Source of the DNA: Pseudomonas violetae | GTDB lineage: Bacteria; Pseudomonadota; Gammaproteobacteria; Pseudomonadales; Pseudomonadaceae | DNA length: 64,000 bases | NCBI RefSeq assembly: GCF_023072615.1 | Contig: NZ_JAKNRW010000012.1 | Location: 1 to 64,000 of the forward strand | Direction of reading: 5' to 3' | Shown: piece by piece, positions 17,442 to 25,125 of the stretch | Layout of the letters: the number at the start of each line of letters is the position of its first letter | Numbering within the stretch: position 1 is the stretch's first letter | The notes under the pieces: model-generated | Told to the model about the DNA's origin: nothing | The model's input: only the letters and a program-made list of their open reading frames with translations | Databases searched by the model: none | Translations under genes and position numbers: made by a program

Positions 17442-17463
17442 TTGCCACTACATATTGTGGCAA
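17442..17463. promoter_or_regulatory. Inverted repeat upstream of the Ogr-type activator
   Basis: TTGCCAC (17442-17448) and GTGGCAA (17457-17463) form a perfect seven-base inverted repeat with an eight-base spacer, centred 46 bases before the activator start. It has no T-run, so it looks more like an operator or activator site than a terminator. CCACTACAT occurs both here and 30 bases upstream. Its function is inferred only from position. Confidence 0.4.
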
Positions 17464-17498
17464 AATAGTGGCGATTGGCTGCCCTGGGGAGGGACACA

Positions 17499-17756
17499 AT
17501 GCGAGTTATATGCAAATGCGGACACAAAGGACGGATCGCTTCGCGGGAACAGTTATCGGAGGATTTTGCCAAGCTCTATTGCCAGTGCCTGGACGCAAAG
17601 TGCGGGCACACATGGGTCGCGAATCTGACGTTTTCGCACACGTTGAGCCCATCGGCTCAGTCATTCGAAAGGATGTTGTTCGACCGTTTGAGGGATATGC
17701 CCAGAGCAAAGCAGCGGGAGCTGTTTGAGCAGCTGGGGTCACAGGCGGTGGCGTGA
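17499..17756 (+). CDS. Ogr/Delta-type late gene activator
   Basis: An 85-residue zinc-finger protein of the Ogr/Delta family. The pattern CKCGHKGR ... YCQCLDAKCGHTWVANLTF gives the CxC-x(n)-CxC-x4-C arrangement and the conserved aromatic tail segment. In P2 such proteins bind upstream of the late promoters and recruit RNA polymerase for head, tail and lysis genes. I chose ATG 17499 behind the ribosome site GGGGAGGG (17487-17493); a longer in-frame start at 17475 lacks one. It lies after the portal gene, between the structural and control regions. Confidence 0.85.
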   Translation: MRVICKCGHKGRIASREQLSEDFAKLYCQCLDAKCGHTWVANLTFSHTLSPSAQSFERMLFDRLRDMPRAKQRELFEQLGSQAVA

Positions 17757-17808
17757 AATTCAAACCGCCGACGCAATGGTGTCGGCGATCGGTTACGTGA
17801 ACTGGTTT

Positions 17809-18006
17809 TCAGCGATTGAAATCAGCTGCTCGCGGGCTCTTAGGATTGGTCGCGAGTACTTGGGACATCCGGCGAAGCTGAATTTGCTCCTGCTCATTCA
17901 ACAGGCGGTACAGGCGGATAAGGCGACGTTCAATTGTGGACAGATCCCGCCATTCAAACTCATTGGTTTCAACGCTGAAAGGCTCAGTTTTCGTGCGATC
18001 CAACAT
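17809..18006 (-). CDS. Small phage protein of unknown function
   Basis: A 65-residue, charged, mostly helical protein (FEWRDLSTIERRLIRLYRLLNEQEQIQL in its middle). A GGAG ribosome site lies eight bases before the ATG at 18006 (minus strand), which favours a real gene. It follows the repressor gene in the same direction after a 99-base gap, so it may be co-expressed in the lysogen. I do not recognise a family; a lysogenic accessory role is only inferred from position. Confidence 0.5.
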   Translation of the reverse strand: MLDRTKTEPFSVETNEFEWRDLSTIERRLIRLYRLLNEQEQIQLRRMSQVLATNPKSPRAADFNR

Positions 18007-18105
18007 GCTTACTACTCCATAAAGTGCATTGCTGAATCGACGTTATCGGGGCGGCCATAGCTTTAGTTAAAGGCTTGACGAATGACGCAGATGGATTGTT
18101 TGGGA

Positions 18106-18453
18106 TTAATTCCGAAGGCGGGCAGCGTCATCGGCCATGGCCTGCAAGAAGCGACGGATCGCCTCCTTATCGAATGGCGTGATGCTTCTGTATTGGGTGA
18201 TCAATTCTTCCTCTTCTGGAGTAAACAATTGCCCAAGCGGTGTGGAACGCCGGCCAGTCAACACAAACGCTGCGTCGACACCCTGCTCTTCAAGAGCGGA
18301 CACATAGCGAAGGTCGAGCGAATTAGCCCCCAGCTCATAGTTTTTTTGGGTTCCCCGACTCACCCCAAGAAGTGCTCCAAACTCTGTTTGATTTAACCCT
18401 AAGCGCTCGCGCTCTTCTCTCAGGCGTTCACCTACTTGATCTGCTATGAGCAT
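18106..18453 (-). CDS. Prophage repressor (helix-turn-helix, CI/C-like)
   Basis: A protein of about 115 residues with an N-terminal XRE helix-turn-helix (ERLGLNQTEFGALLGVSRGTQKNYE) and a C-terminal helical dimerisation region. It lacks the serine/lysine protease domain of LexA-cleavable repressors, so induction would need another route, as for P2 C. I use ATG 18453 (MLIADQVGERL). An in-frame ATG at 18471 and a TTG at 18495 are alternatives. It diverges from the Cro-like gene at 18546 across the presumed switch region, and would hold the prophage silent. Confidence 0.82.
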   Translation of the reverse strand: MLIADQVGERLREERERLGLNQTEFGALLGVSRGTQKNYELGANSLDLRYVSALEEQGVDAAFVLTGRRSTPLGQLFTPEEEELITQYRSITPFDKEAIRRFLQAMADDAARLRN

Positions 18454-18545
18454 TTTTTTATTCACCACCATTGACTTGATCAATTTTTTGACCAAGAATC
18501 ACCACACACAAACGCGAACAAACACAACCGAACAGAGTGAACACT
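18454..18545. promoter_or_regulatory. Lysogeny switch region with repeated 8-mers
   Basis: This 92-base gap lies between the divergent repressor and Cro-like genes. Two related octamers, TTGATCAA (18476-18483, palindromic) and TTGACCAA (18488-18495), sit 12 bases apart, about one helical turn, a spacing suited to a repressor dimer on one DNA face. They overlap where the leftward transcript should start. Operator function is inferred. Confidence 0.45.
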
Positions 18546-18746
18546 ATGCCCGCCACCATTACACCGGAGCAAGCCCGCGCGGATCTGGATCGCAGAGGTA
18601 TCAGCATCGCGGAATTCAGCCGAAAGCACGGATTGAACAAAAATTTAGTCAGCGACCTATTGAACGGTCGGATCAAAGGTCGCCGTGGGGAGGCACATCG
18701 CGCCGCAGTATTGCTAGGTATCAAAGACGGCGTAATCGAACAGTAA
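18546..18746 (+). CDS. Cro/Cox-like phage DNA-binding protein
   Basis: A 66-residue protein divergent from the repressor. Residues 8-50 form a helix-turn-helix (DLDRRGISIAEFSRKHGLN, recognition helix KNLVSDLLNGR), followed by RGEAHRAAVLLGI, a form found in small phage-associated DNA-binding proteins. It would be the first early gene and probably counteracts the repressor or helps excision, like P2 Cox. I chose ATG 18546; a GTG at 18537 is in frame upstream. Its TAA overlaps an ATG of the next frame. Confidence 0.72.
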   Translation: MPATITPEQARADLDRRGISIAEFSRKHGLNKNLVSDLLNGRIKGRRGEAHRAAVLLGIKDGVIEQ

Positions 18747-18775
18747 TGGCACTGAACCACAGGGAAAAGCAGAAC

Positions 18776-19255
18776 ATGAAAAGTTCGGTTCTAAAGACTC
18801 GCCGGGAAGTAGTCAGCGCAATCATTTGCAGTTACCCAGGTGGCCGGGAATGCGCTGCAGCACGTATCGGTTTGGCGCTGAAAAAGTTCGACAACCACGC
18901 TTACGAAAACAACAACAGTCGCCCGCTATCAGACGCCCAGCTCTACCAGCTGGAGCAGGAAGCCGGCACGCAGCATCTACCCAACTACGTCGCAGCAATG
19001 TACGGCGGCTTGTTTGTTCCGGTGGCAGATCCGGAGAGCTTGGACAATGTCGAGATGTACACCCTTTCGGTGAACGTTGCGGCCAAGCGCGGATGTGTTG
19101 ACCAAGAAATCGCAAAGGCGTTGGCGGACGGCTGCATTTCCGAGATCGAAGCCGAACACATCCTCAATGCCCACAACCTGCACATGGCAGCACGTCATGC
19201 CGAAGTGCTGGCAGCCATCGACCTGTACCGCAATAAATCAGGGGTTACTCAATGA
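18776..19255 (+). CDS. Phage regulatory protein, CII/YmfL-like
   Basis: A 159-residue protein in the early operon. The N-terminal part (VVSAIICSYPGGRECAAARIGL, then LKKFDNHAYENN, PLSDAQLYQLEQ) matches phage regulatory CII-type proteins in P2/HP1-like prophages, which combine a helix-turn-helix with a C-terminal helical region. I use ATG 18776; ATG 18746, overlapping the previous stop as TAATG, is in frame and possible. Its stop overlaps the next start (ATGA). The role in choosing lysis or lysogeny is family-based inference. Confidence 0.68.
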   Translation: MKSSVLKTRREVVSAIICSYPGGRECAAARIGLALKKFDNHAYENNNSRPLSDAQLYQLEQEAGTQHLPNYVAAMYGGLFVPVADPESLDNVEMYTLSVNVAAKRGCVDQEIAKALADGCISEIEAEHILNAHNLHMAARHAEVLAAIDLYRNKSGVTQ

Positions 19256-19617
19256 ACCATCTGCCTGCAGTACTTGAATACCAGGACGTGCTTAAAGCCG
19301 CTGCGCTCACATTTCTGGAGCGCCACCAATGCGAACACTTGGGTGATGACCAGCAGCTGTTCGACCGCGCAGTTCAGCACCTGGTGACCGACTACGACGT
19401 ATTGACGACAACCGCCGAAAAGCTTGTTCACCTCGCATGCAGCGATATGTCGGCGATACGCGATCGGCAACGCTTGGACATGATCAGCAGCACGTCGACG
19501 CACACAGTCATCATCGATCCCGCCACCGGCAACGCTTGGGCTGTTCCTGTCAGCCTGATCTACGAACGCATTCTCAACGCACCGGACAACGGTCGTTTCC
19601 GCATAGCCGCACCGTAA
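19252..19617 (+). CDS. Phage early protein of unknown function
   Basis: A 121-residue acidic protein whose start overlaps the stop of the CII-like gene by ATGA, which supports translation. It is mostly helical for residues 1-75 (FLERHQCEHLGDDQQLFDRAVQHL) and then has a short strand-rich end (HTVIIDPATGNAWAVPVSLIYERIL). I do not recognise the family. It belongs to the early rightward operon ahead of the replication gene. Confidence 0.55.
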   Translation: MNHLPAVLEYQDVLKAAALTFLERHQCEHLGDDQQLFDRAVQHLVTDYDVLTTTAEKLVHLACSDMSAIRDRQRLDMISSTSTHTVIIDPATGNAWAVPVSLIYERILNAPDNGRFRIAAP

Positions 19618-19689
19618 TACCCACCCACTGAATCGCCCGTCCCGCCGCTGTGGGTTTGGGTGAGCTGCGCCCGGAATAGAGGTTTGACG

Positions 19690-19935
19690 ATGGAAAACGC
19701 CATGAACATCAACGCAAAACTGACATCAGGTCAGGCCCAAGCGCTCTTGGCCAACCTGCGCGAGCAATACCGTCTCAGCCTCAATGACCTCTGGTATGCA
19801 GATCAGTACCGCATGATTCCCGATGGCTTGCGTCACGGATCAATTCTCGCCAATAGCCCGGTGATGGCTGCTCAAAAGCACCTGATCGGCGCCCTAACCC
19901 AAAGCCTCGGCCTTAGCCTCAAGGCAGTGAAGTAA
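19690..19935 (+). CDS. Small phage early protein of unknown function
   Basis: An 81-residue protein between the early regulator genes and the primase-helicase gene. It has a helical N-terminal part (SGQAQALLANLREQYRLSLNDLWY) and a Gly/Ser/Ala-rich C-terminal part. Its stop lies two bases before the primase start, so the two are probably translated together. The start at 19690 follows GGAATAGAGG, a fair ribosome site. No domain is recognised. Confidence 0.55.
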   Translation: MENAMNINAKLTSGQAQALLANLREQYRLSLNDLWYADQYRMIPDGLRHGSILANSPVMAAQKHLIGALTQSLGLSLKAVK

Positions 19936-19937
19936 TC

Positions 19938-22631
19938 ATGAGAGACGATCTGCGTCACGACGTTCTGCAGCGCATCGAGTCCGAATTCGGCCTCAAACAC
20001 CGTGCGCCCACTAACTACATGCGTGGGGGAACTTGTCCCAAGTGCAACAAAAAAGAGCTGTACACCCGTTTCGACAGTCCCTGGCAGCTGATCTGTGGAC
20101 GTCAAGAAAAGTGCGGCCATACGGTGCATGTGAAGGAGATTTACGACGATCTCTTTGAAGACTGGAGCAAGCGGGTTCCAGCTACTGAAAACGCCCCTAC
20201 AGCGACGGCGCGCGCATACCTTGAGTTTGCCCGCGGCTTCGATATTTCATTGATCGCCGGTTGGTTCACACAGGAAACGTACTACTCGGCCCAGCATGAC
20301 GCTGGCAGCGCGACGGTGCGCTTCGCCCTGGAGAAAGGCGGCTATTGGGAACGCCTGATCGACAGGCCTTCGCGCTTTGGCAAGATGAAAGCCCGTTTCA
20401 AGCCAGGTGAATCCTACAAAGGCTTTTGGTGGTGTCCGCCGTGCGTCGACGTGCTCGAGGCGAAAGAGATCTGGATTGTCGAGGGGATCTTTGATGCGCT
20501 TGCCTTGGTACATCACAACATCGCCGCCGTGTCGGCAATGTCCTCAAACGCCTTCCCGGCCGACTCGTTGAATTCGCTGGTAGCTGCTCGCCCGGGCAAC
20601 CTGCCAAAGCTGGTTTGGGCGCTGGATAATGAACCTGGTGCACACGCTTACACCAAGCGCTGGGTCCGTATGGCCCGTGAACTGGGCTTCACCTGCGAAG
20701 CCGCCCAAATCCCACAGCGGGATAACAGGAAGGTCGACTGGAACGATCTGCACCAACGTTGGCAGTTTTTGGACGAAGGCGAGAAGCGTGATGCTCAGGT
20801 CGACAAAGACATCACCACCGCCCGGCATCACGGCGCCCTGCTGATCGCTGAGAACGCCACCGAGAAAGCGCTGGTGATGTTCGATTGGAAGCGCCGTAGC
20901 GAATTCCACTTGGAGTTCGGCAACCGCTTGTACTGGTTCAAACTCGATCTGGAGAAATACAACAAGGCGATCCAGGAGCTCGAGGACAGCGACCACCACG
21001 ACGACCAGCAGCTGAACAACAAACAGATGCGGTCCAAGGCAATGCAGCAGTGCGGCGCGCTGCAGCGCATTGCTACCTGTAATCCGAAGGCACTGTACTA
21101 CCAGGAAAACAAGCTCACCGACGAGTCCTGGTATTACTTCCGGATCACGTTCGCCCACGATGCGGCGCCGATCAAGAACACCTTCACCAGCTCGCAGATC
21201 GCCTCGTCTGCAGAGTTCAAGAAGCGGCTGCTCGGCATTGCTCCTGGCGGGATGTTCACAGGTACCACCCCGCAGCTGGACGCCTTCATTGAGGAGCAAA
21301 CCGACGCCCTCAAAACCGTACAGACCATTGACTTCACCGGTTACACCCGTGAGCACAGCGCCTACGTCTACGGCGACGTGGCGGTGCGCGATGGGAAAGT
21401 GTTCAAGCTGAACGAGGAGGATTTCTTTGACATGGACCGGCTGAGCATCAAGACACTCAGCCAGTCGGTGATCCTCAACCTGAACACGGACCTGGAGAAG
21501 TTCGACACCGAGTGGCTGGACATCATTTGGCAATGCTTCGGTGCCAAAGGGCTGGTCGCGCTCGCATTCTGGTTCGGCTCGCTGTTCGCCGAGCAGATCC
21601 GGCAGCACCAGAAAAGTTACCCCTTTATGGAGATCATCGGTGAGCCAGGTGCCGGTAAGTCCACGCTGATCGAGTTCCTATGGAAGCTCTGCGGTCGTAT
21701 CGACTACGAAGGTTTCGACCCAACCAAGGGCACCCCAGTTGCTCGAGCACGTAACTTCGCCCAGGTCGGCAATCTGCCAGTGGTGCTGATCGAATCGGAG
21801 CGGGAAAAGACCGATGGCAGCCAGACCAAACAGTATGACTGGGACGAACTAAAAACCGCCTACAACGGCCGCAGTGTTCGCTCCACTGGCGTGAAGAACA
21901 ACGGCAACGACACCCGAGAACCTCCGTTCCGTGGCGCTGTGGTCATCGGCCAAAACCACGCGGTAAACGCTTCAGAACCCATTCTGCAACGCCTGGTGCA
22001 CATCGCCATGACGAAGGACGGCCAGACGCCGCAAACCAAATTGCTGGTGGAGAAGCTTGAGCGTATGCCGGTCGACCGCGTCAGCGGGTTCCTGGTCAAG
22101 TCCACCATGATGGAAAGCAAGGTGATGGAGACCCTCCGCGAAAAGGGGCCCAAATACGAACAGCAACTGCTGGCCCTACCCGAGATCCGCACCGTCCGGA
22201 TCGCGAAGAATCACGCCCAACTGCACGCCCTAGTCGACGCCCTTGAACACGTTGTCCCACTGAAAAAGCACCAGGTGGACGCGGCCCACGCGGAGATCCA
22301 AAGCATGGCAAAGGAACGCCAGCTGGCGATCAACGCTGATCACCCGATCGTCGTCGAGTTCTGGGAGCTGTACGAGTACTTGAACAGCACTGCAGGTGGG
22401 CTCAACCACTCCCGCAATGACAGCCTTATCGCGGTGAACCTCAACGATTTCGCCAAGGAAGCCGCGGAGAAACGCCAGAAAGTCCCAGACCTGACGGAGC
22501 TCAAGCGCCATCTGAAAACAAGCAAGTGTCCCAAGTTCGTTGAGACCAACAGGAACGTCTGCTCGGCATGGGATACCGATGCCGCTGATAAACCGAAAAC
22601 CGTGCGGTGCTGGATTTTCCAGGCTGCCTAA
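19938..22631 (+). CDS. Phage replication protein: zinc-finger, Toprim primase and helicase
   Basis: An 897-residue replication protein. Residues 33-60 hold a zinc finger (CPKC ... ICGRQEKC). About residues 175-250 form a Toprim domain with WIVEGIFDALAL (catalytic Glu) and VWALDNEPGAHAY (acidic pair). A P-loop GEPGAGKST begins near residue 567, followed by VLIESEREKTDGS, giving a superfamily-3-like or DUF927-like ATPase; the last 200 residues are helical. Such fusions prime and unwind the phage origin. It takes the place of the gpA initiator of P2, so replication may differ from P2 rolling circle. It is the largest early gene. Confidence 0.82.
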   Translation: MRDDLRHDVLQRIESEFGLKHRAPTNYMRGGTCPKCNKKELYTRFDSPWQLICGRQEKCGHTVHVKEIYDDLFEDWSKRVPATENAPTATARAYLEFARGFDISLIAGWFTQETYYSAQHDAGSATVRFALEKGGYWERLIDRPSRFGKMKARFKPGESYKGFWWCPPCVDVLEAKEIWIVEGIFDALALVHHNIAAVSAMSSNAFPADSLNSLVAARPGNLPKLVWALDNEPGAHAYTKRWVRMARELGFTCEAAQIPQRDNRKVDWNDLHQRWQFLDEGEKRDAQVDKDITTARHHGALLIAENATEKALVMFDWKRRSEFHLEFGNRLYWFKLDLEKYNKAIQELEDSDHHDDQQLNNKQMRSKAMQQCGALQRIATCNPKALYYQENKLTDESWYYFRITFAHDAAPIKNTFTSSQIASSAEFKKRLLGIAPGGMFTGTTPQLDAFIEEQTDALKTVQTIDFTGYTREHSAYVYGDVAVRDGKVFKLNEEDFFDMDRLSIKTLSQSVILNLNTDLEKFDTEWLDIIWQCFGAKGLVALAFWFGSLFAEQIRQHQKSYPFMEIIGEPGAGKSTLIEFLWKLCGRIDYEGFDPTKGTPVARARNFAQVGNLPVVLIESEREKTDGSQTKQYDWDELKTAYNGRSVRSTGVKNNGNDTREPPFRGAVVIGQNHAVNASEPILQRLVHIAMTKDGQTPQTKLLVEKLERMPVDRVSGFLVKSTMMESKVMETLREKGPKYEQQLLALPEIRTVRIAKNHAQLHALVDALEHVVPLKKHQVDAAHAEIQSMAKERQLAINADHPIVVEFWELYEYLNSTAGGLNHSRNDSLIAVNLNDFAKEAAEKRQKVPDLTELKRHLKTSKCPKFVETNRNVCSAWDTDAADKPKTVRCWIFQAA

Positions 22632-22764
22632 AACCACCAAGGGAGAAATCGCAGATGACTGCCATCGCAGTACTCGTCCATTGAGCTGGGTGCTCTTGGG
22701 ACACGAACTCACCTTGTAACCACCCTCCCCACATTCTGCCGCCACGAACGGCATGGAAAAAGTT

Positions 22765-23181
22765 ATGGCCAATCGAAGCGCTGCTCAAGTCGCACCCATC
22801 CTCCCGCGTTTCATTCGCGCCGGCGAGGCATACGGCTATCTCGGCATGTGCCGGGACGAATTCAACAAAACCGTCCGGCCACACGTTCGGGAGTTCCCAA
22901 TCGGAAAACAGGGTGTCGGCTTCGACCGACTGGAGCTTGACGAGTGGGCAGACGCCTACATTCAGGCCATGGCGATTGAAAAAGCAGCCAATCAGGACAA
23001 CAATCGGCCCCGCAGCGAGCGCCAGGGCGGATCCAAAGGAGATACGCAATGGCACAAAAAGCAATCACCGGGCTCCAGCGAATGCCGAGCGGCATCTGGA
23101 AGATCGACAAGAAGTACCGAGGTGAACGAATTCAAGAGAGCACTGGCACTTGTGACCGCGCAGAAGCGGAGCAGTACCTGA
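22765..23181 (+). CDS. AlpA/excisionase-like small DNA-binding protein overlapping integrase
   Basis: A 138-residue protein. Residues 12-75 (PRFIRAGEAYGYLGMCRDEFNKTVRPHVREFPIG, then GVGFDRLELDEWADAY) have the winged-helix pattern of AlpA/Xis-type proteins. The C-terminal part is disordered, Ser/Lys-rich, and ends in a short helix (FKRALALVTAQK) that is also present in relatives. It overlaps the integrase gene by 133 bases in another frame, an arrangement I know from similar Pseudomonas prophages. I chose ATG 22765 behind GGAAAAAG; ATG 22753 is possible. It may direct excision. Confidence 0.7.
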   Translation: MANRSAAQVAPILPRFIRAGEAYGYLGMCRDEFNKTVRPHVREFPIGKQGVGFDRLELDEWADAYIQAMAIEKAANQDNNRPRSERQGGSKGDTQWHKKQSPGSSECRAASGRSTRSTEVNEFKRALALVTAQKRSST

Positions 23182-24233
23182 TCCATCTCTTGGAGCAGCG
23201 CCGACAGGAGAAGGTATACGGTATCAAGAAGGTAAGAACCTGGCGGGAAGCGGCAACTCGCTTCCTGCTGGAAGTGAAGGATCAGGCCTCGATCCATATT
23301 TCGGCAACGTACATGGCACAGCTGGATCCGTTCATTGGGGATATGCCAATCACACACGTCGATGATGATGCCCTGGCCCCCTACATCCGCTCGAAGCTGA
23401 ATCCGGCAACGGGCAAGCCAGTGACTAACCGGACAGTGAACATCGCCCTTCAGCGAGTGATCCGGGTATTGAATCTAAGTGCCAGGAAGTGGAGGGATGA
23501 TGAGCGTCGGCCGTGGCTGGATGTGGTCCCGATGATCTCACTGCTGGACGAAAAGACGACCAGTCGAAAGCCCTACCCGCTTTCATGGGAAGAGCAGTCG
23601 ATCCTATTCGCCGAACTCCCAGCCCACCTTCAGACCATGGCAATGTTCAAGGTCAACACAGGCTGCAGGGAGCAGGAGGTATGCAAGCTTCAGTGGGATT
23701 GGGAAATTGCGGTGCCGGAGCTAGGGTCAAGTGTGTTCCTGATCCCGGCAAGCTTTGGCGGCAGGAGCATCCGGGCCGGGGTAAAGAACCGGGACGAGCG
23801 CCTGGTCGTGCTAAATGATGTGGCCAAGTCAGTCATTGAAAAGCAGCGCGGCAAGAACCAGCTTTTCGTGTTTCCGTTTGGCAAGCCTGACGGCGAAGGG
23901 AATGAAACGACAGTTCACCGCATGAACGACTCAGCTTGGAAGAAGGCCAGGGTCAGGGCGGCGAAGAAATGGCAGGAGAAATATTTGCGGCCGGCACACG
24001 ATGGTTTCGCCCGGATCCGCATTCACGACTTGAAGCACACCTTTGGCAGAAGGCTACGTGCAGCAGGTGTGACTGAGGAAGATCGCAAAGCATTGCTCGG
24101 CCATAAGAACGGCAGCATCACCAGTCACTACTCAGCGGCAGAGCTGGACCAACTGATTGAGGCTGCAAATAAGGTATCAGTAACCGACTCACGCGCACCA
24201 GCGCTGACGATCCTGAAGAGGAGGCAGGGATAG
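23049..24233 (+). CDS. int: Prophage tyrosine integrase
   Basis: A 394-residue tyrosine recombinase. Around residues 1-60 is an arm-binding-like domain, then an AP2-like core-binding helix bundle to about 170. The catalytic domain has Arg near 206 (NTGCREQEV), the HDLKH box near 326 (Lys in the usual Arg position of HxxR), His near 352 (LLGHKNG) and the nucleophile Tyr near 360 (SHYSAAEL). ATG 23049 follows the strong ribosome site AAGGAG (23038-23043). The gene ends 84 bases from the 3' end of tRNA-Pro, so that tRNA is the attachment site. Confidence 0.92.
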   Translation: MAQKAITGLQRMPSGIWKIDKKYRGERIQESTGTCDRAEAEQYLIHLLEQRRQEKVYGIKKVRTWREAATRFLLEVKDQASIHISATYMAQLDPFIGDMPITHVDDDALAPYIRSKLNPATGKPVTNRTVNIALQRVIRVLNLSARKWRDDERRPWLDVVPMISLLDEKTTSRKPYPLSWEEQSILFAELPAHLQTMAMFKVNTGCREQEVCKLQWDWEIAVPELGSSVFLIPASFGGRSIRAGVKNRDERLVVLNDVAKSVIEKQRGKNQLFVFPFGKPDGEGNETTVHRMNDSAWKKARVRAAKKWQEKYLRPAHDGFARIRIHDLKHTFGRRLRAAGVTEEDRKALLGHKNGSITSHYSAAELDQLIEAANKVSVTDSRAPALTILKRRQG

Positions 24234-24277
24234 TAGGAAAACTCAAGGTCACTCGAAAAGTCACTGGGGTGGAAATG

Positions 24278-24298
24278 AAAAAACCACCAATAAGGTGG
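24278..24298 (-). terminator. Terminator behind tRNA-Pro
   Basis: On the minus strand CCACC-TTATT-GGTGG is followed by six Ts (24278-24298), a compact intrinsic terminator 18 bases past the tRNA 3' end. It lies on the prophage side of the attachment site, so in the lysogen the tRNA transcript ends in phage-derived sequence. Confidence 0.65.
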
Positions 24299-24316
24299 CT
24301 AAGTCATTGAAAAATA

Positions 24317-24393
24317 TGGTCGGGACGGAGTGATTCGAACACTCGACCCCTAGCACCCCATGCTAGTGCGCTACCGGACTGCGCTACGCCCCG
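24317..24393 (-). tRNA. tRNA-Pro (anticodon GGG), prophage attachment site
   Basis: A 77-base tRNA on the minus strand including an encoded CCA (24317-24319). The acceptor stem CGGGGCG pairs with CGTCCCG, the T-loop has GTTCGAATC, and the anticodon stem CTAGC/GCTAG encloses the loop ATGGGGT with anticodon GGG, reading CCC. The 3' half faces the prophage integrase, and P2-like phages often carry a copy of such a 3' end to restore the tRNA. The second attachment copy should lie left of the window. Confidence 0.95.
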
Positions 24394-24482
24394 ACTAGGC
24401 GTGAAACCCATCCCTCAACTCGAGGAATGCTCAAGAATATATCGCAAGCTTTTGAAAACTGGAAGTATTTAAAAGCGAAAAA

Positions 24483-24839
24483 TTATTTCTTGAGTACAAC
24501 CAGCACGTCTTCCAATTCGGCAATCATCTGCCGGATCATCTGTTTGTACTGGGTGGTGTCATCTTTGGCTTCGTCGCCGGACAAACGCTGGCGTGCGCCG
24601 CCGATGGTGAAGCCTTGATCGTAAAGAAGCGCGCGGATCTGCCGGATCATCAGTACATCCTGACGCTGATAATACCGGCGGTTTCCGCGGCGTTTAACGG
24701 GGTTGAGTTGAGGAAACTCCTGCTCCCAATAGCGCAGCACATGCGGTTTTACCGCACACAGCTCGCTGACTTCACCAATGGTGAAGTAGCGTTTGCCTGG
24801 GATGACGGGTAGCTCGTCGTTATGACTTGGTTCCAGCAT
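24483..24839 (-). CDS. MerR-family regulator downstream of ihfA
   Basis: A 118-residue protein with an N-terminal MerR winged helix ([29 protein letters not shown], then [30 protein letters not shown]) and a short C-terminal helix for dimerisation. No Cys or other effector-binding residues follow, so the signal is unknown. The ATG at 24839 lies inside the last codons of ihfA, giving a 20-base overlap. This gene always follows ihfA in pseudomonads and is the last gene of the synthetase operon before tRNA-Pro. Confidence 0.88.
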   Translation of the reverse strand: MLEPSHNDELPVIPGKRYFTIGEVSELCAVKPHVLRYWEQEFPQLNPVKRRGNRRYYQRQDVLMIRQIRALLYDQGFTIGGARQRLSGDEAKDDTTQYKQMIRQMIAELEDVLVVLKK

Positions 24840-25122
24840 AAGCCTCAACTCGGGCCTTCAACTTCTGCCCTGGACGAAAGGTGACCACACGGCGAGCCGT
24901 GATCGGGATTTCTTCTCCCGTTTTCGGATTGCGGCCAGGCCGCTGGCGCTTGTCCCGAAGGTCGAAATTGCCGAAACCGGACAATTTGACTTGTTCGTTG
25001 TCTTCCAGAGCGTGCCTGATTTCTTCAAAAAACAGTTCGACCAATTCCTTGGCCTCCCGTTTATTCAGGCCCAGTTCCTCATACAGACGTTCCGCCATCT
25101 CAGCTTTCGTCAGAGCCCCCAT
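24820..25122 (-). CDS. ihfA: Integration host factor subunit alpha
   Basis: A 100-residue DNA-bending protein of the HU/IHF family. It has the canonical start [34 protein letters not shown] and the flanking arm [29 protein letters not shown], whose Pro intercalates into DNA. With IhfB it bends DNA in recombination, transcription and phage integration. It starts three bases from pheT, the conserved gene order. P2-like integration usually uses IHF, so the prophage sits next to a gene for its own host factor. Confidence 0.96.
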   Translation of the reverse strand: MGALTKAEMAERLYEELGLNKREAKELVELFFEEIRHALEDNEQVKLSGFGNFDLRDKRQRPGRNPKTGEEIPITARRVVTFRPGQKLKARVEAYAGTKS

Positions 25123-25125
25123 ACG

